From: CAYPFY01 sp964410105
GTDB lineage: Bacteria > Bacteroidota > Ignavibacteria > UBA10030 > SZUA-254
DNA: 64,000 nt
Direction: 5' to 3'
NCBI GenBank assembly: GCA_964410105.1
Contig: CAYPFY010000009.1
Coordinates: 1-64,000, forward strand
Position numbers and translations under genes: made by a program. Shown here one piece after another: positions 8,014-16,174 of the stretch. The notes under the pieces were generated by a model. That model searched no databases. It was not told where the DNA came from and saw only the letters and a list, made by a program, of their open reading frames with translations. How positions within the stretch are numbered: position 1 is the stretch's first letter; every line of letters starts with the position of its first letter.

Positions 8014-9364
8014 ACCCGAGCTTCTGCTGGGCGAAGCTCTGGAGCTTGTTGTGGAGGGTCTTCCTGCTCAGTCCGAGGATTTTTGCCGCCTTCGCCTTGT
8101 TGTTCCCCGCCGATGCCAGCGTTTGCAGGATCAGGATGCGCTCGGCCTCTTCCGCCGAACTTCCGATAGGGATGCTCACGTGCATCTGGACCGGCGCGCG
8201 CCTGTTGATCTTTTCAGGCAGATAGGGAGGGCCGATCTGCTCGTGAGGGCAGATGACGAGCGCCCGCTCGACGATGTTGCGGATTTCTCTCACGTTCCCC
8301 GGCCAGTCGTATTCGCAGAGCATCGCCAGGGATTCTTCCGTAAAATGCTGCCGGGCCTTGCCGTATTTCAGCGAGAACACCGAAAGAAAATAGTCGACCA
8401 GGATGGGGATGTCTTCCTTCCGCTCGCGGAGCGGAGGGATGAAGATCTCGATCACGCTCAGACGGTAGTAGAGATCCTCCCTCAGTTCCTTCGACCTGAG
8501 CGCGTTCGATATATTCTTGTTCGTCGCCGCGATCATTCTCACGTCGACCTTGACTTCTTCCTTACCACCCAGCCTGCGGAATTTCTGGGTCTCGATCGCA
8601 CGAAGCAGCTTCGCCTGCGTCTCCGGACTCATCTCGGCTATCTCGTCGAAGAGCAGCGTGCCGCCGTTGGCGAGCTCGAAACAACCCGCCTTCTTAATCA
8701 ATGCGCCGGTGAAGGCGCCTTTCTCATGCCCGAAGAGCTCGTTCTCGATCACGTCCTTGGGCAGCGAGGCGCAGTTCAGAGCTATAAAAGTGCCGCTCGC
8801 CCTCGCGCTTTGAAGATGAATGAGACGAGCGACGATTTCCTTGCCCGTCCCGCTCTCGCCTGTGATCAGCACCGTGGTCTGCGATTTGGCGACCAGGTTC
8901 ACAGCCGAACGGATCTCGCAGATCGCCGGGCTTCGCCCGACCAGAACCACCTCCGCGTCGGTCGTCCTCCCCGGAACCTTGTCGTCGGCAAGCGGGAAGT
9001 CCTGTAAACTCGTGGCAACTTTCAGAAGCGATTCGGCGAGCCGCGCATCGTGGCAGTCGCCGACGAGATAGTCCGCCGCGCCGCGCCTCATCGAGTGCAC
9101 CGCATCTTCGACAGTCCCCGTCTTCGCGCTGACGATGACCCGCGTGGCGATGCTCCGGACTTTGATGAAGTCCATGAGGTCGATGACTCCCTGGGAAAAG
9201 GTATCGCACCGGATGATGCTTACGGGATAGCGCTCCGCAACAAGCAGCTCCTTCGCCTGGTCGCTGCCGTGTCTTTCGGTGAGCGCAATGTCGGCCGCAC
9301 GCAATCTCTCAAACGCCTGAGAGTTCGCTTCTCCGTTTAATGAAATGTAGAGAACAGATGTCAT
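8003..9364 (-). CDS. NtrC-family sigma-54-dependent transcriptional activator with degenerate receiver
   Basis: The AAA+ core has Walker A GESGTGKE (about residues 169-176), the sigma-54 contact loop GAFTGA (about 216-221), Walker B LLFDEI, and an R-finger region. A Fis-type helix-turn-helix (NKAKAAKILGLSRKTLHNKL) ends the protein. It should remodel sigma-54 holoenzyme at enhancer-dependent promoters. The N-terminal ~120 residues look like a response-regulator receiver (KTGTVEDAVHSMRRGAADYL), but the usual acidic cluster after strand 1 and the lysine before the last helix are not visible, so phosphorylation control is doubtful. The ATG at 9364 is preferred over a TTG at 9403; neither has a clear Shine-Dalgarno. 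No histidine kinase is adjacent, and its targets are unknown. Confidence 0.92.
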   Translation of the reverse strand: MTSVLYISLNGEANSQAFERLRAADIALTERHGSDQAKELLVAERYPVSIIRCDTFSQGVIDLMDFIKVRSIATRVIVSAKTGTVEDAVHSMRRGAADYLVGDCHDARLAESLLKVATSLQDFPLADDKVPGRTTDAEVVLVGRSPAICEIRSAVNLVAKSQTTVLITGESGTGKEIVARLIHLQSARASGTFIALNCASLPKDVIENELFGHEKGAFTGALIKKAGCFELANGGTLLFDEIAEMSPETQAKLLRAIETQKFRRLGGKEEVKVDVRMIAATNKNISNALRSKELREDLYYRLSVIEIFIPPLRERKEDIPILVDYFLSVFSLKYGKARQHFTEESLAMLCEYDWPGNVREIRNIVERALVICPHEQIGPPYLPEKINRRAPVQMHVSIPIGSSAEEAERILILQTLASAGNNKAKAAKILGLSRKTLHNKLQSFAQQKLGFIS

Positions 9365-9584
9365 GGGAGGCACGTGTCTTGCTCTGCAATTCTCGGACCT
9401 CAAACGGGGGGCGATGGAACTCCCCCGAAGAGTGCCAAAACCTGATTAAGTGATTAAAGACTAGAAGATTGGTGGGAAAGCGCTTCCGTCAGTACGGACT
9501 TCCCTGTGAAAGAATCTCCACGGTTAAGATGCAGCTTCCAATCGTCATTGTCAAGAAAAATTAATGGTTCTTAATCAAATAGTA

Positions 9585-9600
9585 TGTGATCCATATCACT
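9585..9600. promoter_or_regulatory. CRP/FNR-like palindrome
   Basis: TGTGA-N6-TCACT sits in an A/T-rich stretch, one base from the CRP consensus TGTGA-N6-TCACA. It lies about 220 nt upstream of the minus-strand activator gene. No regulator is identified in the window, so function is inferred from the motif only. Confidence 0.35.
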
Positions 9601-9660
9601 ATCCTGGATTAAAAAATTCCGGCGCACAATGTTGTTTTATTTCCTTGAAGTAAGACCTCC

Positions 9661-9770
9661 GGTGAAGGGCGGAACACTCACCCCGCCTGCGGACTTGCAC
9701 GTGTATCCGGCTCATACGTGCGACACTTTCGCCCGCAACATTCTTCCTCAGAACGGCTTTTTTGGGTAAG
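9661..9770 (-). other. Possible group II intron 3'-end remnant or structured RNA
   Basis: On the minus strand this stretch contains GAGCCGGAT followed by AGTCCG, resembling the start and end of a group II intron domain V hairpin. There is also a GCACGT...ACGTGC inverted repeat around it and a GCCGTTCTGAGG string. No reverse transcriptase gene is present and the domain V helix is shorter than usual. It may be a scar or an unrelated folded RNA. The remainder of the 9365-10027 gap holds no recognisable gene. Confidence 0.25.
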
Positions 9771-10027
9771 ACTATCTCCCCCGGACCCGTCTCCCGTAAC
9801 CACCCGAATTTATAGCGCGAACTGCCGCGCTACCCCATTAAACCGTCTTAATGATGAAATGGTTCTCCCCAGGCCGCCGGATTCAGTTACCAATTCATTA
9901 ATTCTCCACGCCCCCTGGGTTATGAGTTAATTGCGTTTATGCCCGGTTTTTGCGATTTTTTGACGCTACCTTTGCCTATGATAGCGATGATACCAACTTC
10001 GCGCGAAGCGCCTAGGATATTCCTACT

Positions 10028-10678
10028 ATGATGCGGCTAGTCGATCTCAGCCACGTCATCGAGGACGGGGTGGTCACCTATCAGGGGCTCCCGCCGCCCT
10101 CGATTACAGATTTTCTTTCGAGGGAAGAGTCACGGAATCGCTACGCCCCCGGGACGGAATTTCACATCGGGCGAATCAGCATGGTCGCCAATACGGGCAC
10201 CTATCTCGACTCGCCATTCCACCGCTTCCCCGATGGATCGGACCTTGCCGGACTGGAATTGTCTCACCTCGCGAATCTCGACGGGGTTCGCATTGACCAC
10301 GCGGGGAGGGAGATTTCAGAAAAAATTTTCGCCGGGCTGGATGTCTCAGGGAAGGCAGTCCTTATCAACACGGGCTGGAGCCGGCACTGGAGGACGCCGC
10401 AGTATTTTGAAGGCCATCCCTACCTTACCCGCGACGCCGCCCGGTATCTCGCGGACCACGGGGCCGCTCTCGTGGGCATCGATTCTCTGAATATCGACAG
10501 CACCGCAGACGGCGCGAGGCCCGCTCACACGCTGCTTTTAGGCGCCGGAATCCCTATCGTCGAACATCTCTGCAATCTCTCGGAAATCCCCCATTCGGAT
10601 TTCAAGTTTTTTGCCGTTCCGGCAAAAGTGAAAAGTTTCGGCTCGTTCCCGGTCCGGGCGTTTGCCGTGACCGGGTAG
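10028..10678 (+). CDS. Cyclase family protein (kynurenine formamidase-like hydrolase)
   Basis: 216 residues, the usual size for the putative cyclase family (PF04199). This family includes KynB-type arylformamidases, metal-dependent amide hydrolases. The start LVDLSHVIEDG and the motif NTGTYLDSPFHRFPDG match the family's HxGTHxDxPxH metal-binding signature; the first histidine is replaced by N and the second by Y. H in SPFH remains. The substrate is unknown and the altered ligands make kynurenine formamidase activity uncertain. Two adjacent ATG codons (10028 and 10031) can serve as start. It lies 37 nt upstream of a VOC protein gene and is probably co-transcribed with it. Confidence 0.85.
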   Translation: MMRLVDLSHVIEDGVVTYQGLPPPSITDFLSREESRNRYAPGTEFHIGRISMVANTGTYLDSPFHRFPDGSDLAGLELSHLANLDGVRIDHAGREISEKIFAGLDVSGKAVLINTGWSRHWRTPQYFEGHPYLTRDAARYLADHGAALVGIDSLNIDSTADGARPAHTLLLGAGIPIVEHLCNLSEIPHSDFKFFAVPAKVKSFGSFPVRAFAVTG

Positions 10679-10715
10679 GTATCATTGTATCAACAAAATC
10701 ATAGGAGATTTTCAC

Positions 10716-11150
10716 ATGGCCAAACCCATCCCCGACGGATTCCACGCGGTGATGCCCTACCTGGTGGTGAACGGGGCGCCGGGTCTCATCGAATTCTTGA
10801 AAAAAACATTCGGCGCGCAAGAAACGGAACGCATGAACCGGCCGGACGGGACGATCGCCCACGCGGAGGTGAAGATCGGCGATTCCATGGTCATGCTGTC
10901 GGATGCCACCCCGGAGTATAAGCCGATCCCCAGCATGCTCTATATGTACGTCCGTGAGACCGACGCCGTCTACGACCGCGCCCTCCGCGCCGGCGCCAGC
11001 TCCCTGATGGCCCCGGCGGATCAGTTCTACGGAGACCGTAACGCCATGGTGAAGGATCCGTCGGGAAATACGTGGTGCATCGCTACGCATGTGGAGGATG
11101 TGCCTGCCGATGAGTTGCGTCGCCGCGCGGCTCTTCAAAAGAATTCCTGA
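10716..11150 (+). CDS. VOC family protein (PhnB/glyoxalase-like)
   Basis: 144 residues with the vicinal oxygen chelate fold in the PhnB-like arrangement. It opens with a hydrophobic strand (AVMPYLVVNGA) and a helix (LIEFLKKTFGA). The middle carries HAEVKIGDSMVMLSDA, and the C-terminal half has the typical FYGDRNAMVKDPSGNTWCIATH. Members bind metals or small ligands as dioxygenases, glyoxalases or resistance proteins; the substrate cannot be told from sequence. AGGAG lies at a suitable distance before ATG 10716. It follows the cyclase gene closely. A perfect 8-bp hairpin (11173-11193) without a T-run sits after the stop. Confidence 0.88.
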   Translation: MAKPIPDGFHAVMPYLVVNGAPGLIEFLKKTFGAQETERMNRPDGTIAHAEVKIGDSMVMLSDATPEYKPIPSMLYMYVRETDAVYDRALRAGASSLMAPADQFYGDRNAMVKDPSGNTWCIATHVEDVPADELRRRAALQKNS

Positions 11151-11262
11151 GAATCTCTCTATGAGGCAGGTCCTCCCGGATCGTTTCCGGGAGTGCTCCC
11201 TCCGGGGTGAATGGCGGGTTACCCGCCCGCGCCGTCGACCGGCTCTCAAACAGGGAGGGGGT

Positions 11263-11934
11263 CTATGCCTTGTGGTGGTGGCTGCACGGCTCTCCCCGCA
11301 TGCCGCTCACTCCCTCCTTCAGAATGATCGGGACCATGCAGAGCGCAGCGACCGGGTCAGCCCACCACCAGCCGAGGAGGGCGTTAAGGGAAAGACCGAC
11401 CAGGAGTATGACCGCCAGGTACGCGCAGATGTCGCTCTGGTGAGAATCTGCGTGGAGAGCATGGCTTCCAAGCTGGGCCGCTACCCGCCGCTTCGCTCTC
11501 GCAAGCAGCGGCATGACGACGATCGAGGCGAGAGCGTACGCCATCCCGAAATAACTGACACGGGGGGGCGAGTGAGTCGCAAGCTGACGGAGGGCTTCAA
11601 GAAAGATGCACCCCCCAAGCGCCAGAAAACCGACCCCGACCAGCCTGTGAGCGGTTGCCTCCCGTTTCTCCGCATCCGGATGATCCGCCAGGCGCCAGAT
11701 GAGGAGCATGCTCGACACCACCTCGATTATGGAGTCGACTCCGAATCCGAGGAGAGAGACGCTTCCCGCAATGAGACCCGCGATGATGCCGATCAGGGCC
11801 TCCAGAGAGGTCCACGCGACGCTGAGATATTCGATTTTCCGGCCGGACTTGCTGTACGATGCCTTAAGGTCCAGGGAGGTAAGGTTCGCCGTTTGTCCCT
11901 GTTCCGTGTATGCTGTCCCTGAATCCCTATCCAC
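11263..11934 (-). CDS. Cation diffusion facilitator (CDF)-like transporter
   Basis: A polytopic membrane protein with about six hydrophobic segments and a CDF-like transmembrane domain. LLGFGVDSIIEVVSS resembles the family's first metal-site helix (usually HxxxD), and HALHADSHQSDICAYLA resembles the second (HxxxD, intact). The C-terminus ends in a short His-rich tail (SHHHK) instead of the usual cytoplasmic dimerisation domain. It is likely an efflux antiporter for Zn, Fe, Co or a similar ion. The start is uncertain. The frame extends to a GTG at 12087, but those first ~50 residues look non-coding, so the GTG at 11934 is preferred. Confidence 0.8.
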   Translation of the reverse strand: MDRDSGTAYTEQGQTANLTSLDLKASYSKSGRKIEYLSVAWTSLEALIGIIAGLIAGSVSLLGFGVDSIIEVVSSMLLIWRLADHPDAEKREATAHRLVGVGFLALGGCIFLEALRQLATHSPPRVSYFGMAYALASIVVMPLLARAKRRVAAQLGSHALHADSHQSDICAYLAVILLVGLSLNALLGWWWADPVAALCMVPIILKEGVSGMRGEPCSHHHKA

Positions 11935-12307
11935 TACTGTTGACCCGCTCTTTTCCCGGAGTTTTTGTTGTTTATCCCGAATCGCCCCGATCCGGCTGCG
12001 TGATGGCTTGGCGCTGACGCAGCTTTCATGGTGATTAAATGTAGTTATTATTCTGATTCGGTTCAAAACTCGCGAGAATCCCGTCACCCTCCCCCCCAGG
12101 ATTTCCCGGGTATCCAGGCTTGAAGGCGTGAAACAGGCGATAGAGACAGAACAAAGGTGACCGAAAGACGGGCCGGGCCAGAGGTGAGAGAAGTCTCTGA
12201 CATGTTCGTGCTCTGATTTCTCCCCGGAGATTGAAGCGGATTTGGACTTTTCCTGGAAATTAATATCTTTCGCGGCATCGCATTGTTCTCACGGCACTTG
12301 GGCGGAC

Positions 12308-14596
12308 ATGGTCGGCAAAACGATTTCGCATTTCACGATTCTCGAGAAGCTGGGAGAAGGGGGCATGGGGGTCGTCTACAAGGCGGAGGACCTGAAGCTT
12401 AACCGCATCGTCGCGCTGAAATTCCTTCCAGCAACCGCTTCCCCGTCGCCTGAGGATCTCGCCCGGTTCCAGCGGGAGGCAAAACTGATCGCCACTCTCA
12501 ATCATCCCAATATCGAGATCATACACGATTTCGATGAGGCGGAGGGGAGAAAATTTCTTATCCTGGAATACATTCCGGGCGGAACCCTTAAATCGATGAT
12601 CCGGGCCCGGAAGCCGGACGACAAACAGATACCCCCCGACCAGGTGCTCGAGTATGGAGCGCAGATCGCATCCGCTCTGGGTTGCGCCCACAAACAAAAC
12701 ATCATCCACCGGGATGTAAAATCAGAAAACGTGATGCTTACCGACGAGGGGATCAAGCTGACAGATTTCGGGCTTGCTCGCTTCAAAGGAACCACCCATC
12801 TCACCAGGACCGGGACTACGGTCGGAACCCTTGCGTACATGTCCCCGGAACAACTTCGTGGAGAAGAGGCCGACCATCGCTCGGATATTTTTTCGCTCGG
12901 CGTCGTACTCTACGAAATGGCCACGCTCCACCTTCCTTTCCAGGGAGATCACGAGGCCGCCATCATCTACTCCATAACAAACGAGGAACCACCGCCCGCC
13001 CGGACCTTCCGGAAAAATCTCCCGGAGAATTTGCAGCGGGTCATCAATCTTTGCCTCGAAAAAGATGCTTCACGGCGATACCAGAGCGCTGATGAGGTCG
13101 CGTCGGACCTGAAGAGAAAAGATGCCGTGGCCCCGAAGCGCGCAGCTAGACAATCCAGCCTGCCGTGGATTGCGCTGGGGACTCTGATTCTGGCGGGGCT
13201 CATCTATCTGTTCATACCGGCTCCAGTCTCATCGCACGGCAAAACGATCGCTGTGCTGCCATTTACAAATATGAGCGGCAATCCCGAGGATGAGTATTTC
13301 AGCGACGGGATCATGGAGGACGTTCTCACGCAGCTTTTCAAGATTGCCGATTTTACGGTGATCTCCCGGACCTCGGTGATGCAGTATAAGGGGACCAGGA
13401 AATCTATCCGCGATATCGGCAAAGAGCTCAACGCCGGGTTTATTCTCGAGGGAAGCGTCCGCAGGGCGGGCGATCAGGTGAGGATCGCCGCCCAGCTCAT
13501 CGATGCCGGCACCGATCAACAGATCTGGGCCGAGACCTATGACAGGGAGTTTAAACAGGTGTTTGCCATCCAGGGCGACATTGCGCAGGAAATCGGCGCG
13601 TCGCTCCATGTGAATCTGAGCGCAAAAGATAAGGAGCGCCTCGCCGGCAATAAGACTTCAAACCCCGCAGTCTATAATCTTGTTCTCCAGGGGCGTTTTC
13701 TTCTCGACAGACGGGACAGCGCGGATGTTGCGAAGGCCCTCGATATTTTCAAGCAGGCGCTGCTCATCGATTCAACCGACGCACGGGCCTGGGCCGCCCT
13801 GGCGGGCGCTTACCACTTTCAGGCCGCAGGCGGGCTCGCCCCGGGAGAGGGATTCTCTTGGGCGAAGAAGGCCGCAGAGAAAGCCGTATTCTTTGACAAC
13901 AATCTTGCCGAGGCCCACCGGATGATCGGGATCGTGAAGGCGGATTACGAATGGGATTGGACCGGAGCGGAGAGTGAGTTCCGCAAGGCGCTGGATCTGG
14001 AGGAAGGGAACGCGGATATTATACGGGATCTGGGAGTTCTCGCAAAAAGGCTGGGAAAACTTGATGAATCGGTCTCCCTCGCCCGGCGAACCATTGCTCT
14101 CGACCCGGCCAGGGCCGCCAATTTCGGGTTCCTCGCACTCGCACTTCAGAGCGCTGGCCGATTCGACGAGAGCGTTCTTGCCAATAAGAAGGCGCTCGAG
14201 CTTAATCCGCAGTATCCCTTTGTCCATATTGCGCTGGGGAGCCTTGCCGTGCTTCAGGGAGAGTTCGATGTGGCAATCTCAGAGGCGCAGAAGGAGACCA
14301 CGCCGGACGGACGCCTCCTGATTCTCGCGATGTCTTTCTTCGGGGCGAATCGCGCCCGCGAAGCAGATTCAACTCTCAAAGAACTTATAAGGGGCTTCGG
14401 CGACGATGATGCATTTCAGATCGCCGAGATCTACGCATACCGGGGGGACAATCAAAACGCCTTCACCTGGCTTGACAAAGCTTATGCCCGTCGTGATCCG
14501 GGGCTTGCTGAGCTGAGGAGCGACCCGTTTTTCTCAAAATTGCGCGGTGACACCCGCTTTTCCGGTTTTCTGAGGAAAATGGGTCTCGAGGGCTAG
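12308..14596 (+). CDS. Transmembrane Ser/Thr protein kinase with TolB-like domain and TPR repeats
   Basis: The N-terminal Hanks-type kinase begins SHFTILEKLGEGGMGVVYKA and has VALKFL, HRDVKSEN (H134, D136) and DFG (D153), so it is predicted active. One transmembrane helix (LPWIALGTLILAGLIYLFIP, about residue 284) separates it from the extracytoplasmic part. That part has a TolB/FlgO-type domain (KTIAVLPFTNMSG ... ILEGSVRRAGDQVRIAAQLI) followed by several TPRs to the C-terminus. This architecture is common in Acidobacteria and Ignavibacteria-like genomes, but its signals are unknown. The start at 12308 is chosen because family members begin MxGKTISHYxIL; an in-frame ATG at 12242 adds 22 residues not typical of the family. 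Confidence 0.93.
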   Translation: MVGKTISHFTILEKLGEGGMGVVYKAEDLKLNRIVALKFLPATASPSPEDLARFQREAKLIATLNHPNIEIIHDFDEAEGRKFLILEYIPGGTLKSMIRARKPDDKQIPPDQVLEYGAQIASALGCAHKQNIIHRDVKSENVMLTDEGIKLTDFGLARFKGTTHLTRTGTTVGTLAYMSPEQLRGEEADHRSDIFSLGVVLYEMATLHLPFQGDHEAAIIYSITNEEPPPARTFRKNLPENLQRVINLCLEKDASRRYQSADEVASDLKRKDAVAPKRAARQSSLPWIALGTLILAGLIYLFIPAPVSSHGKTIAVLPFTNMSGNPEDEYFSDGIMEDVLTQLFKIADFTVISRTSVMQYKGTRKSIRDIGKELNAGFILEGSVRRAGDQVRIAAQLIDAGTDQQIWAETYDREFKQVFAIQGDIAQEIGASLHVNLSAKDKERLAGNKTSNPAVYNLVLQGRFLLDRRDSADVAKALDIFKQALLIDSTDARAWAALAGAYHFQAAGGLAPGEGFSWAKKAAEKAVFFDNNLAEAHRMIGIVKADYEWDWTGAESEFRKALDLEEGNADIIRDLGVLAKRLGKLDESVSLARRTIALDPARAANFGFLALALQSAGRFDESVLANKKALELNPQYPFVHIALGSLAVLQGEFDVAISEAQKETTPDGRLLILAMSFFGANRAREADSTLKELIRGFGDDDAFQIAEIYAYRGDNQNAFTWLDKAYARRDPGLAELRSDPFFSKLRGDTRFSGFLRKMGLEG

Positions 14597-14707
14597 AACT
14601 AACCCCGGGACGCCCCCGAGCGGAAGTGCCTGCAACTTTTCCCAAGTATTCCAGTCTAATTCCCAAGGACCCCATCCCCGGGCCCCTCATCCGGAAGGAG
14701 ACTCTCT

Positions 14708-15802
14708 ATGAAAAGCCTTATCCTCGTGTCGTTCGTTATCCTGTTCGCCGGCAACTCCGACGACGTGCTTAACGGAACATGGTCGATGCGCTTGTCCCAT
14801 AACGCCGGAGAAGCACAGATGACGTTCCGCTACCGCGACAGCTGGAATTCATCGTTTTCCATCGCTCTCAGCGAGCTGAAGGGTTTTCAAAAAACCGGGC
14901 AGGGATCCACCACCAGCGAGGCCTTCGCGATCGAGAGGGAGGCGGGGGATATTTCACTGAAAGGCGAATTTGACGGCCGCGACGGGTACGGTCAGTTTAC
15001 ATTCCGTAGGAATGACCGCTTCACGCATGACCTGGTCGCCCTTGGCGTGAGCCAGCCTGAAATCGAGGAACAGTTTTCACTTGCCCTTCATGACATCGGG
15101 CTGGAGTATGTTCGGGAAATCAATTCTCTCGGATATACTCATCTCGCCATCGATGAGCTTATCTCGATGGCTATCCATGACGTCGACCCGGCGTATATCA
15201 GGGGACTCAAAGATGCCGGCTTTACGAAGCTCCCGGTCGACGATCTCGTCTCAATGAAGATTCATGATGTGACCCTGGAGTTCGTCCGAGAACTCCGAAA
15301 GCTCGGGTATGCTGCTCTTACGCCGGATGACCTTGTCTCGATGTGCATTCATGGCGCCACGACCGATTATGTCCGGGACCTCCAGAACCTCGGATATCGG
15401 GATATACCCCCGGACGATCTTGTGAGCATGCTGATCCATGAGGTGACCGTCGATTTTGTGAAGAATCTCCGCTCGCTTGGTTACAAGGATGTGCCGCCCG
15501 ATGCCATGGTGAGCATGTCGATTCACGGAGTGGACAATGAGTTCCTCCGGGCTCTCTCCAGTCTGGGCTATGACGCCGTCCCACCCGATGATCTTGTCAG
15601 TATGAGGATCCACTCGGTGACACCGGAATATATCAGGGGGCTCAAAGACCTCGGAATGAAACATCTCTCGCCCGATGACCTCGTATCGATGAGTATTCAT
15701 GGGGTGACCGTCTCATGGGTCAAGCATCTGCGGGACAAAGGATTTGAACACCTCGACGCCGATCGGCTCGTCGATATGAGAATCCATGGATGGGGGGATT
15801 GA
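14708..15802 (+). CDS. Secreted protein with eight 29-residue IHGVT-type repeats
   Basis: A short signal peptide (MKSLILVSFVILFAG) leads into a ~100-residue beta-rich domain. From residue 125 there are eight complete 29-residue repeats and a partial ninth. The consensus resembles MxIHGVTxEYVRxLxxLGYx, then xxPPDDLVS. Similar repeats occur next to BlaR1/M56-type sensor proteins and in other extracytoplasmic proteins, but I know no assigned function. Each unit predicts one or two short helices, so an alpha-solenoid binding surface is likely. GGAAGGAG precedes ATG 14708 at a good distance. It follows the kinase gene by 111 nt in the same direction and may share a transcript. Confidence 0.85.
   Translation: MKSLILVSFVILFAGNSDDVLNGTWSMRLSHNAGEAQMTFRYRDSWNSSFSIALSELKGFQKTGQGSTTSEAFAIEREAGDISLKGEFDGRDGYGQFTFRRNDRFTHDLVALGVSQPEIEEQFSLALHDIGLEYVREINSLGYTHLAIDELISMAIHDVDPAYIRGLKDAGFTKLPVDDLVSMKIHDVTLEFVRELRKLGYAALTPDDLVSMCIHGATTDYVRDLQNLGYRDIPPDDLVSMLIHEVTVDFVKNLRSLGYKDVPPDAMVSMSIHGVDNEFLRALSSLGYDAVPPDDLVSMRIHSVTPEYIRGLKDLGMKHLSPDDLVSMSIHGVTVSWVKHLRDKGFEHLDADRLVDMRIHGWGD
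15080..15775 (+). repeat. Eight tandem 87-bp coding repeats
   Basis: The 87-nt period was checked directly between ATG codons at 15254 and 15341. Each unit encodes 29 residues. The protein consensus (IH, LGY, PDDLVS) is much better kept than the codons, so the array is old and under protein-level selection rather than recently expanded. Confidence 0.85.
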
Positions 15803-16174
15803 TCCCGGGAAGCTTTCACTGATCTGAAGATTTCCCGGTCTGCAAAGCCCCATAAGCTGCCGGTATCTCCCCCCGCGATTCCCGTGCGGCTATCCGGCCG
15901 GTGCGATCCCGCCTTCGTATCATAAAACGCCCCCGCTTCCAGACCTTCTGTCTCCCCATCTGCGATCCTTCCCCTTGGCTTTTACCAGGCATATTTCTTT
16001 CTATCATCGGGCGGCAAGTGAAGAGTGATGTTTCAACCAGCTTCCGTAGGTTGAACGGATGTGAACCTCCGACCAGCAAGTTGCAGATTTGAGTTACAGC
16101 GACAAGATTAACTATCTTAGGGATCGCCTAGATCATTTTCACGTCGATTTCAGGGACGAAGACGGAGGTAGCCA
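15803..16174. other. Intergenic region with a candidate promoter
   Basis: No gene is recognised between the repeat protein and the next CDS. A candidate sigma-70 promoter for the downstream gene lies at 16089-16118 (TTGAGT, 18-nt spacer, TATCTT). GGAGG at 16164-16168 is its ribosome binding site. Confidence 0.5.

Noticed and set aside
8051..9007. Plus-strand open frame opposite the sigma-54 activator gene
   Set aside because: The minus-strand frame encodes a complete NtrC-type protein with all AAA+ motifs; the plus-strand product is Arg-rich with no domains.
11173..11193. Perfect 8-bp hairpin CTCCCGGA/TCCGGGAG as terminator between the VOC and CDF genes
   Set aside because: No T-run follows on either strand, so a factor-independent terminator is not supported; it may still be a structured end.
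11089..11922. Plus-strand open frame opposite the CDF transporter gene
   Set aside because: The minus strand encodes helices and a CDF-like HxxxD motif; the plus-strand product is charged and domainless.
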